NCBI RefSeq assembly: GCF_001592755.1
Contig: NZ_LUKF01000016.1
Coordinates: 519,324-583,323, forward strand
Direction: 5' to 3'
From: Bdellovibrio bacteriovorus
GTDB taxonomy: Bacteria; Bdellovibrionota; Bdellovibrionia; Bdellovibrionales; Bdellovibrionaceae
Length of the DNA stretch: 64,000 nucleotides
In this document: piece by piece, positions 10,001-16,597 of the stretch
Layout: every line of letters starts with the position of its first letter
Position numbering within the stretch: the stretch's first letter is position 1
Position numbers and translations under genes: made by a program
Notes under the pieces: model-generated
Seen by the model: only the letters and a program-made list of their open reading frames with translations
What the model was told of the DNA's origin: nothing
The model's database searches: none

Positions 10001-10819
10001 CGTATTTTTAACTCTCAATCTTCCAATTCTGCGGACTACATCAATATTGGTTGGATCGGTGAAAACAAGTACGGAATTCAATCGGCTGACGAGTTGACCA
10101 ATCGCGACCTCTTTCTAAATCCCTACGGTGGAAAAGTCGGTATCAACACCACGGCCTCAAGCCATGCGTTGACCGTCGCGGGACAAGCTTATGTCACTGA
10201 TGGCGCCGGATTTGTAGAAATTCTGTCTCGCGCAGATTCTGCACTTAATGTCACTAATGACAATGGATCTAAGCGTGGCTTCACTGTCCATCACAATGCC
10301 ACGACACTGTTATCCCAGTTTTACTATTGTCCCGGTGGGGCCTGCTCTTCAAAGATGACTTTTGATTACAACGGAAATATGTGGATCGCGGGAACTTTAA
10401 CTCAGGCTTCGGACCTGCGACTTAAAACCAATGTCGCACCTCTAGAAAATAGCTTGGATAAAATTCTTTCTTTGCAAGGTGTGAGTTACGACTGGAAAGA
10501 TCCGCAAGGGCGTGGACACCAGATCGGTCTTATCGCTCAAGATGTCGAAAAGGTTTTTCCCGAAGCCGTCGAGACCAATAAAGAAGGCTGGAAGGCCGTC
10601 GCCTATCAAAACCTAGTGGCTCCTTTGATTAATGCTATCAAAGAACTTCATGCCTTGGTTATGACTCAAAATGAGAATCAAGATCGCGCTATTGCATCCT
10701 TGCAGGAATCTAACGAGATTCTGAAAACCGAAGTTCAAAACCTTTCAGAACAAAATCGCCTGCTGAAAGAGGCCCTGTGTGAATCTCATCCTCAGTCCAA
10801 GATCTGTCAAAAGAAGTAA
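7076..10819 (+). CDS. Fibre protein 1: long adhesin with S74 chaperone (MAT-like)
   Basis: Secreted or surface fibre of 1247 residues. After a signal peptide (MRSGTSIIFILMIFFVFSAHS) comes a domain of about 170 residues shared by all four fibre proteins of the window (TYQGRILKSDG..., GVFDVPIGSG..., LRVQFHDGVGWK). A long Gly/Thr/Asn-rich beta-fibre follows, with repeats such as GDLSGTYPNPTVAKIQG and SGQVLKFVGGKW. Near the C-terminus is a peptidase S74 intramolecular chaperone beginning QASDLRLKTNVAPL (Ser1112-Asp1113 of the self-cleaving dyad) with GLIAQDVEKVFPEAV, and then a coiled coil. S74 domains trimerise phage tail fibres and cut themselves off. Bdellovibrio 'mosaic adhesive trimer' proteins described for prey recognition have this design (from memory). 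No phage genes are nearby. Confidence 0.88.
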   Translation: MRSGTSIIFILMIFFVFSAHSSPRTFTYQGRILKSDGTPLEYNNVSFAFEITNASGNCVIYKEQRNNINMQGSGGVFDVPIGSGVKLYPTTAGYDLRTAFNNAVSHNCEGGSTYLPQEDDIRILRVQFHDGVGWKAITPNNEIRAVPFASFATSASKLGDKIADDFVLKTSVGACAIGQYLTYDGTSFSCQNDAGGAGMVSDVNVTAPLTKGGTASIPSIGISVGTTAGTVAAGNDSRFLNAERLRGVNVSSTLPSSGGQVLQYDGSQWGPAALGISSITGLQTALNDKVAVTMFPTSCSAGQSLVFVTPANKFDCYNIQISESQITGTISGAKISGNITGNAAGFTGSLNGDVTGAQAATVVGKIQGVDIDTTTPTAGQVLKFVGGKWTPAADIGTSNAVTNSGNATNIKVDTNANRPATGAVGDIYMASDINTTFVGSGTGWYTVGTSNLAYTSGTLPVARGGTNSTTALNNNRVMMSSGGAIVEAPALTDGQLLVGRTGNSPVAANLVAGTGVTVTNAAGSITISANGGLAPGGTAGGDLSGTYPNPTVAKIQGTSVSATAPSGTGQVLRYNGTNYAANFLSLADIRSTVTPANTIFPSSPCAADKTLNWSVLTDTFTCQNIGIADSQITYSSKSAKTFLAAPTGAAGAPTFRTLASTDLPTSGVTAGTYTSVTVDTYGRVTAATNPTTASGYGITDTFVQNGNSFGAAAVLGTNNAQPLSFETNGTTRMNILSTGNIGVNVATPLSPLHVDGIFMAGENSERAISLQPDVSSGLTGAASAAQIRISEPNFDEGTAGSTFLTHESDGSTILGNTRNNAGLSSVRFVTTPDAGSPTERMRIHSDGSVSVGSTAAPVFMTVNAGGTVAPYVPATDRLAVIGNANTVIQVTSPNTAAGGIYFSDPEDRDPGGIAYSHLSNAMSFRVNDATSMYIDSSGNVGVGTTSPGFKFEVKGGNAQITSNTTMANTGALGGLRIFNSQSSNSADYINIGWIGENKYGIQSADELTNRDLFLNPYGGKVGINTTASSHALTVAGQAYVTDGAGFVEILSRADSALNVTNDNGSKRGFTVHHNATTLLSQFYYCPGGACSSKMTFDYNGNMWIAGTLTQASDLRLKTNVAPLENSLDKILSLQGVSYDWKDPQGRGHQIGLIAQDVEKVFPEAVETNKEGWKAVAYQNLVAPLINAIKELHALVMTQNENQDRAIASLQESNEILKTEVQNLSEQNRLLKEALCESHPQSKICQKK

Positions 10820-10861
10820 ATTGCTTTGCTTCACGATACCAACAGCTTAAAATAGAGATAT

Positions 10862-11461
10862 ATGCACGTTCTCACTGTGACCTTGCTCTTAATAACCTCT
10901 GTAGCAGCGGCGGATGTTTGTCCCGACGGTCGCAAAAGTTCCGACTTTATCCAAGGCCCCTTGCAGTTTGTTCGCTGCCAGAACATTCAAAATGCTTACT
11001 TTGAAAAAGATCTTTTAAAGGGAGCGGACGCTTCTGGAAGCCATTTCTATAAAGTCGGATTTAACAAAGTAAATTTTGATCACGTTCAAATGACATCGGT
11101 AGAGTTCCGGGAAAACACTTTTGAAAAAGTAACGGGACTGAACTGGAATATTCAAAATTCTCGATGGATGGGTGGAATAATAAAAGACAGCCATCTATCC
11201 AAGAATCGCCTCGACGCTTCCAAGTTGGGTGGAGTTAAAATCTATCGTACGAATTTAAGCGAAACCTCCTTAAAGGACACAACCTGGAGCAACTGTTATT
11301 TCGAAGACGTAAATCTGGAAGGCGCGGATCTGCGCGGAGCACGCTTCGACATGTGTGTCTTTTTAAATGTACGTATGAAGGGAGCTTTATTTAACAAATA
11401 CACGAAGCTTCCCATTTCTGACGCTCAAAGATCGCTTCAAGGCATGGTGTATTCACCATGA
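10862..11461 (+). CDS. Secreted pentapeptide-repeat protein
   Basis: A short signal peptide (MHVLTVTLLLITSVAAADVC) precedes about 180 residues with the A(D/N)LXX pattern of pentapeptide repeats, for example LLKGADASGSHF, NKVNFDHVQ and VNLEGADLRGARFD. Such proteins fold as a right-handed quadrilateral beta-helix. The repeats are loose in the middle and regular at the C-terminal side. Two cysteines after the signal and two more in the repeats may form disulfides. The last four bases overlap the start of the next gene (ATGA), so the two genes are coupled. The role is unknown; a periplasmic or surface structural role fits the signal peptide. Confidence 0.78.
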   Translation: MHVLTVTLLLITSVAAADVCPDGRKSSDFIQGPLQFVRCQNIQNAYFEKDLLKGADASGSHFYKVGFNKVNFDHVQMTSVEFRENTFEKVTGLNWNIQNSRWMGGIIKDSHLSKNRLDASKLGGVKIYRTNLSETSLKDTTWSNCYFEDVNLEGADLRGARFDMCVFLNVRMKGALFNKYTKLPISDAQRSLQGMVYSP

Positions 11462-13749
11462 ACAAGACACAACGGCTTTACGGCTTCTTTTTGTCTTTGA
11501 CCCACATTGTGACCCTTTGGTTTTGGCGGGCCTTTGATTTCAACTACGGACTGTCGTACAAGCTTCAGAATTTAGAATGGAATCCTTGGCCATTTATTCC
11601 TGAAGGGCACGTCTTATTTATTCAGGAACATGCGGTGGCGGTTACCAGTGTCTATATACTTTTGTCCCTTCTGACACCTTTACTATTTCTGTTTGAAAAG
11701 CCTAAAGACCCCGTTCGTCTTGGCGCATTCACACTGACCCTATTCGCTAAGCTTGCGATCTTTTTTTCCTCTTATGATTTTATGGGTAACTATCACTATA
11801 TGGGCAACTTGTTGTTAGCCCTTTATGTGGTCTCTGGCGCCCATCTGCTTTTTTTACAAATATCATTAGCGCTTTTTTATTTCGGCGCCGGACTTTTAAA
11901 GTTCAATGCCGAATGGATCACGGGTTCGGCTCTTCTTCGTGAAACATTTTTGCAAGGATTCTGGTTACAGGCGGCCTGCGTTTACGTCATCTTGCTGGAA
12001 ACAGTCTTGATCTGGTTTTTATTTGCCAAAAAAAAATATCTTCGGCTCATTACTTTGGCTCAACTGGTTGTCTTTCATATTTTTAGCTGGCACATCGTCG
12101 GATTTTATTATCCGTCGGTGATGTTTCTATTACTGACTGTATTTCTTCTTTATCGGCCAACGGATTTTAATTTCAAGAACAACCTTCCGAAGTGGGCTCC
12201 TGTCTATTTTGCCCTTTTCTTAGCGGCTCAGCTTTATCCAAAGCTGCTTAATAAGAATGAAGCTTTGACCGCCGAGGGACGAATGCTTTCTTTGAATATG
12301 CTTGATGCCAAAACAGAATGCCTGGCATCGTTTGAGCTTCCAACCCAAGACGGATATTTGTACCTGGATCAACCGCTTTCTTATGCGATTCGCATCCGCT
12401 GTGATCCGTTGGTTTATTTTAATTATGCAAAAAAACTGTGCGCGCAATCTTCACATGTCACTGTCCCGAGTGTTAAGATAAATCTGAAATCACGCAAACA
12501 GACCGATTATCAAGACACCTGGGTCATTCGTGACCAAGAAATGTGTGACAAAGAACTTACCTATTCGATCTTCCTGAATGATTGGGTTCACGCAAGTCGC
12601 GAACTTTCGGCGCCGACATCAGCACCGGAAAAAGCTTACTCTCATTGGCGGGAAAATCCGCAACGGACCGGAGAATCTCGTCATCTGATGAAGGCCTCGT
12701 TTACCACTTCCTTGCTGCCCTTTCCTTTTCAGGAAAACATTCACTCTGCCGGTAAATCCAGTCCTATAGCTTTTAAAAACCTTTGGTTCGTAGGAAGCGA
12801 CAGCGGTTCCTTGTACGCCTTTGATAATTCTTCTTTTCTTTGGAGAGACTATTTCCCTAAGCCTATCTTTGGCTTTCATGGGTCCGGTGTGACCACCGAA
12901 GATGGAGATCTCTATCTAGGTGCTTACGACGGAATTCTGCATAAGATCCGCAGTAAAGATGGAAAAAGAATCTGGTCCGTTAAATTGGGAAGTGCGATTG
13001 GATCTTCTCCCCTATTGGTAAATGGTTTGCTGTATGTCGCGGTCGAAAATCTGCCTGATAGCAGCACTTTCTTTGCGCTGGATCCGCGCAGTGGGGCTAT
13101 TCGCTGGAGCTCAAATAAAATCAAGGGACTTGCTCACGCTTCGCTGAGCTATCACGCCAAAAGCGAGCAGGTATTCGGGGCTACGGGTACCGGTGAAGTG
13201 ATTTCCTTTCACTCGCGGTCCGGGAAGGAAATGTGGCGTATAAACGTCTCGGGAAAGATTATTTCTACGCCTTTAGTCACTGACGAATCCGTGGTCATTG
13301 TCAGTACAGAGGGAGATGTCCAAGCACTGAATGTCCGTAACGGAACCTTGCGCTGGCATCATCAGTTAGGCTCGGGATCTCGGGCCTCCCCTTCTTATCA
13401 TTCTAAAGAAAATATCTTGATAGTTCCCTCTGAAAATGGCGACATCACGGCTTTGCAAGCCGCCGATGGGGCCGAGCTTTGGCGGAAGATGAATGCCCAC
13501 CTTCACGTATCGAGCGGAATCATTGCCCGTTACGGTAAGGCCGATGTTTATATAGATCAGTGCCAGGAAAAAACTTTGTGTTTTCTAAATGTGAAAACTG
13601 GCACCGTGCTAGAAACTTATTCCCTGCCAGACAGTTTTTCATCAACGCCTATGCTGAAAGAAGACGGTCTTTATATCACTCTTGATGGGTCAGCGGGCTT
13701 ATGGCGCTTGGGTGAGAACGTAAAGACTGCAAAACAGTCTGCAAAGTAG
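11458..13749 (+). CDS. HTTM-like membrane domain fused to PQQ-type beta-propeller
   Basis: 763 residues. The first 240 contain about seven membrane helices and the pattern FGAGLLKFNAEWITGSALL, which resembles the HTTM domain shared with vitamin K-dependent carboxylase-like proteins. A region of about 130 residues follows. From about residue 400 to the end there are repeated beta-propeller blades of the PQQ/BamB type (VGSDSGSLYAFD, SKDGKRIWSVKLGSAIGSSP, NVRNGTLRWHHQLGSGSRAS, AADGAELWRKM). The propeller is likely on the outer face of the inner membrane. It is translationally coupled to the pentapeptide gene and overlaps the opposite-strand gene by 74 bases at its 3' end. No cofactor-binding residues of PQQ dehydrogenases are evident, so it is more likely a binding scaffold than an enzyme. 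Confidence 0.75.
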   Translation: MNKTQRLYGFFLSLTHIVTLWFWRAFDFNYGLSYKLQNLEWNPWPFIPEGHVLFIQEHAVAVTSVYILLSLLTPLLFLFEKPKDPVRLGAFTLTLFAKLAIFFSSYDFMGNYHYMGNLLLALYVVSGAHLLFLQISLALFYFGAGLLKFNAEWITGSALLRETFLQGFWLQAACVYVILLETVLIWFLFAKKKYLRLITLAQLVVFHIFSWHIVGFYYPSVMFLLLTVFLLYRPTDFNFKNNLPKWAPVYFALFLAAQLYPKLLNKNEALTAEGRMLSLNMLDAKTECLASFELPTQDGYLYLDQPLSYAIRIRCDPLVYFNYAKKLCAQSSHVTVPSVKINLKSRKQTDYQDTWVIRDQEMCDKELTYSIFLNDWVHASRELSAPTSAPEKAYSHWRENPQRTGESRHLMKASFTTSLLPFPFQENIHSAGKSSPIAFKNLWFVGSDSGSLYAFDNSSFLWRDYFPKPIFGFHGSGVTTEDGDLYLGAYDGILHKIRSKDGKRIWSVKLGSAIGSSPLLVNGLLYVAVENLPDSSTFFALDPRSGAIRWSSNKIKGLAHASLSYHAKSEQVFGATGTGEVISFHSRSGKEMWRINVSGKIISTPLVTDESVVIVSTEGDVQALNVRNGTLRWHHQLGSGSRASPSYHSKENILIVPSENGDITALQAADGAELWRKMNAHLHVSSGIIARYGKADVYIDQCQEKTLCFLNVKTGTVLETYSLPDSFSSTPMLKEDGLYITLDGSAGLWRLGENVKTAKQSAK

Positions 13750-15514
13750 CCCGGTTAATTTCTTGTGCCTTTTGCGAAGGCTCCGCCTTTTGCAAATTCT
13801 CGACGACCGTGCCTAAGTATTCTGCGCGATTTAAAGTTGTCCGATGTTGATACTGCGTAAGTTGATAAAGTAAGGATTCGTAGCTTTCAGGTATCGCCTC
13901 TGTCATGTTCGCTTGCAAAGCCAAATCTGCATGCAAAAGCTGCCCCGCTATGGCCACAAGAGGATGATTATTTTCTACTCCACCCGGCAAAGGGGAAGGC
14001 TTTTGAATAACATCCAATGGAAAATGAATCTGAAAATGATCGCGAATGTAGGTCATCGTCAGATTTCGACAGAACAGCTCTTCTTCTGTCATCGGTTGGC
14101 TGTTGACCTCTCGGTAAGCCTTTATAAGATTTTTTTCTTCACAGTTATTGGACGTTTCAAGGCAGTTTAAAATCTTTGGAAGAACGTCTTTACAGACGCC
14201 CGGTGTTGTCCACACCAAGTGATCCGCAGACCTGGCGGAAACAAAGTTCAAGCGGGTTTCCAGCTCCGTTAGTTTTTCGTCCATGGATTTAGACGAAAAA
14301 AGATTTCGTTCAAAATTTCGAATCAACGTGTCTGAGGACGGAATCATCAAAAGCAGCGCGGTCAGAACAGCACCCAGCGAAAGAGGTCTTTGCAACTTAG
14401 AAAGGTTTTGGTTCGCGATGTATGCAAAGTTAATGGCTAATACCGGAAGGAAAGAATAGATAAAGCGAGCTTCTCCGGGGTTCGAGAAGAAAACGGCCGC
14501 GCACTGACAAAGAATAAATAATAAGAAAAGGCGGGTTATCGGGTTCGAAAGAATCTGCGATATATAGAAAAGTGTACAAAGAAATATTAAAAGATAAAGA
14601 CCGCTGAAGATCTTACTGAGGGTCGTCATTCTTCCTTTCATTGGATCAGGATAGAAAGGCCCGTCAAAGATGTTCAGCAAGCTGCGCGATTGCAAGGCCG
14701 CCACCCACGGTCGTTCTTGCACACAGGCCTTCGCCGTTTGCACATAGTAAAACGTATCGCGAAAGTCATTTTCTAAAAATAAAGACCGCGTTTCTCTAAG
14801 AGACCAAAATGATGGCGGTCGAAACCAGAATGAATTCTGCTCATTTTTAAAATCCAGCGTGGGTGCTTGACACCAGGCCTGAGCGATATTGGCGCCGCGG
14901 TTTAAATTCAAAGATGCTGTTCCTTGCCGATCAAATCGACTGTTCAAAAGCGAAAGACCCGCTAACAGAAACACCATGAGCGCAAAGCCAACCAGACTCT
15001 GCTTCCGAGACATTCTTTTTGCCTCAATCGGAAAAGTGAGCGCGTAGAACGAAAAAAGCAAAAGGAATGGCAGAATAATATTTCTTAACGCAAACGAGAT
15101 ACCTAATAAAACGAAAATGCCTAAATGGCGTGTCCACGATGACACTTTGAAAACTTCAAAGTAAAGCCCCAAAGCCAACACCGTCAGGAACTGAAAAAGG
15201 CTTTCGCTTATGTTTAACGAATTCAAATAAATCTGCATGGGATTAAGCAACAAAAAGAGCCCTAAAACCCAGTTTTGCCATGGCGAAGCGACATGAAGAT
15301 GACGCAGGAATCGATAGACTAGATAGGCGGTGCCCAGCCCGAAACTCTGATTCAGCCAATAAAGAAGACTCAAGCGATATTCTAAAAGACCAATAGTATC
15401 TAAGATTTTATAAATAAGGGCCAGCCAAACCGGATAAGAACCCCATGCCGCAAAATTTCCGAAAACTTCGCCAGAAACCACGGCCAACGCTCGCTCATCG
15501 AAGCGAAAGGCCAT
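13676..15514 (-). CDS. GT-C-like polytopic membrane protein
   Basis: The N-terminal half has eight to ten hydrophobic helices. It begins with MAFRFDERALAVVSGEVFG, which looks like the first extracytoplasmic loop of GT-C glycosyltransferases (a Asp-Glu pair just after helix 1). The C-terminal 200 residues are soluble. The frame stays open upstream of the ATG to about 15625 and encodes a strongly hydrophobic segment (LFLLSILLRFAFFVFFY) that would be the missing first helix, but no ATG, GTG or TTG occurs there. The gene may start at a rare codon or be damaged. It follows the minor-pilin genes on the same strand, which hints at pilin or surface glycosylation. The assignment to GT-C is from topology only. 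Confidence 0.65.
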   Translation of the reverse strand: MAFRFDERALAVVSGEVFGNFAAWGSYPVWLALIYKILDTIGLLEYRLSLLYWLNQSFGLGTAYLVYRFLRHLHVASPWQNWVLGLFLLLNPMQIYLNSLNISESLFQFLTVLALGLYFEVFKVSSWTRHLGIFVLLGISFALRNIILPFLLLFSFYALTFPIEAKRMSRKQSLVGFALMVFLLAGLSLLNSRFDRQGTASLNLNRGANIAQAWCQAPTLDFKNEQNSFWFRPPSFWSLRETRSLFLENDFRDTFYYVQTAKACVQERPWVAALQSRSLLNIFDGPFYPDPMKGRMTTLSKIFSGLYLLIFLCTLFYISQILSNPITRLFLLFILCQCAAVFFSNPGEARFIYSFLPVLAINFAYIANQNLSKLQRPLSLGAVLTALLLMIPSSDTLIRNFERNLFSSKSMDEKLTELETRLNFVSARSADHLVWTTPGVCKDVLPKILNCLETSNNCEEKNLIKAYREVNSQPMTEEELFCRNLTMTYIRDHFQIHFPLDVIQKPSPLPGGVENNHPLVAIAGQLLHADLALQANMTEAIPESYESLLYQLTQYQHRTTLNRAEYLGTVVENLQKAEPSQKAQEINRATLQTVLQSLRSHPSAISPLTHQE

Positions 15515-15600
15515 GTGAATGTTCCACGCCTCGCTTTTATAAAAAAATACGAAGAAAGCGAATCGAAGAAGAATGCTAAGAAGAAAAAGTCCCCGTAAGG

Positions 15601-16194
15601 TTAAAGAGATATCACACCCGTCCTAAGAATGTCGTTACTGATCGTCGTGGAAATACTTTTCGAAGTGATACGAACCAGATCTGTGTAAGTATCAATCATT
15701 TTCAGAAATTGTTTTAACTCAATTTGATTTTCACAGGCACCGGGAAAGGCATTCTTCCTTAAGTAACAGTTGTTTTGCACAGTGAAAGTTTCAATGGCAA
15801 CGTTCGTTCCCTCGACATTTTTAAAGAACATTCCAAACCCCGCGCCTACGACAGGGTTTCCAGTATTGGATTTAGGAAATTCTTGAACGGAAATCACTCT
15901 TTCATTGTTATCAAGGTCGATGGAATAAGCCTTAAAGAAAAATTTAGAAACTGATCCTTCCGTGCAATTGGGCGAGTTCGGAAGACAACAGGTAACACTT
16001 ATCGTGCCATCACTGCGATGAGTGATGAATGGACGACGTTTCATCGCACCTAAAACATACAGTGCCGTGATACCGGGGAACTTATTGTCCATCTCAAAAG
16101 CATTATCCGCCTCATCACATCGAGCGACCATAAGGCGTTTGGTTCTTTTCTGCATTCCACCCTGGCTTCCGGTCAGACGATGTTCTTCCAACAA
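15601..16194 (-). CDS. C-terminal part of a PilW-like minor pilin (frame broken)
   Basis: This 197-residue frame begins at a TTG with no ribosome site. It has no signal or membrane segment of its own, and encodes a Cys-containing, strand-rich globular region (TISVTCCLPNSPNCTEG). It starts eight bases after the stop of the upstream prepilin fragment. In this frame, sense codons continue upstream to 16230 (...AYEIILDSFLLEEHRLTG), overlapping the end of the upstream fragment. The two pieces together would be about 330 residues, the usual length of PilW-type minor pilins. I read them as one gene split by a frameshift between 16202 and 16233. Confidence 0.6.
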   Translation of the reverse strand: MLEEHRLTGSQGGMQKRTKRLMVARCDEADNAFEMDNKFPGITALYVLGAMKRRPFITHRSDGTISVTCCLPNSPNCTEGSVSKFFFKAYSIDLDNNERVISVQEFPKSNTGNPVVGAGFGMFFKNVEGTNVAIETFTVQNNCYLRKNAFPGACENQIELKQFLKMIDTYTDLVRITSKSISTTISNDILRTGVISL

Positions 16195-16201
16195 AAAGGA
16201 A

Positions 16202-16597
16202 TCAAGAATAATCTCGTATGCCGTCTTCTGCTATGGCTTCCGTGGCTTTTTCATACAGGTGACTTCCCTGGGCATTCTTAGCCCATTCTTGAGGATTTAT
16301 AATCATTGAAGGCGCAGGTGAAACTGCATTGCTACCTAGACTCGTTGCCCCCGTATTGAGGGTTTGATAAAAAGTTGTCGGCATATTCAAACGGCTCATG
16401 TTTAAGTTTCTTGCCGAACGACGAATAAACATATCCATTTCTTGAATTTCACTGACCACTTCTTGCTTTTTTTCAATGCGCTTCATCTCTTTTACAAAGA
16501 CAATCGTCGCCTGACTTGATGCCAAAAGCAGAATGGCCATGATGGCACTAACCACCATGACCTCAACCAATGTGAATCCCTTCTTATCCATAATCAC
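16202..16597 (-). CDS. PilW-like prepilin, N-terminal part
   Basis: Type IV minor pilin fragment of 131 residues. The leader is very short and the class III signal DKKGFTLVEVMVVSAIMAIL shows the cleavage Gly, the N-methylated Phe and the Glu at position 5. The GTG at 16597 overlaps the stop of the large upstream gene (GTGA), and an ATG six bases later gives the leader MDKKG. The fragment ends in GIRDYS right where the next frame takes over, so it is probably the front of a full PilW-like protein interrupted by a frameshift. Minor pilins prime pilus assembly at the inner membrane and sit at the pilus tip. Confidence 0.72.
   Translation of the reverse strand: MIMDKKGFTLVEVMVVSAIMAILLLASSQATIVFVKEMKRIEKKQEVVSEIQEMDMFIRRSARNLNMSRLNMPTTFYQTLNTGATSLGSNAVSPAPSMIINPQEWAKNAQGSHLYEKATEAIAEDGIRDYS

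Noticed and set aside
12144..12151. TTATCGGC (GCCGATAA on the minus strand) inside the propeller-fusion gene
   Set aside because: It is inside coding sequence, with no gene start downstream on that strand at a sensible distance. A similar match inside the gene at 44539 was dropped for the same reason.
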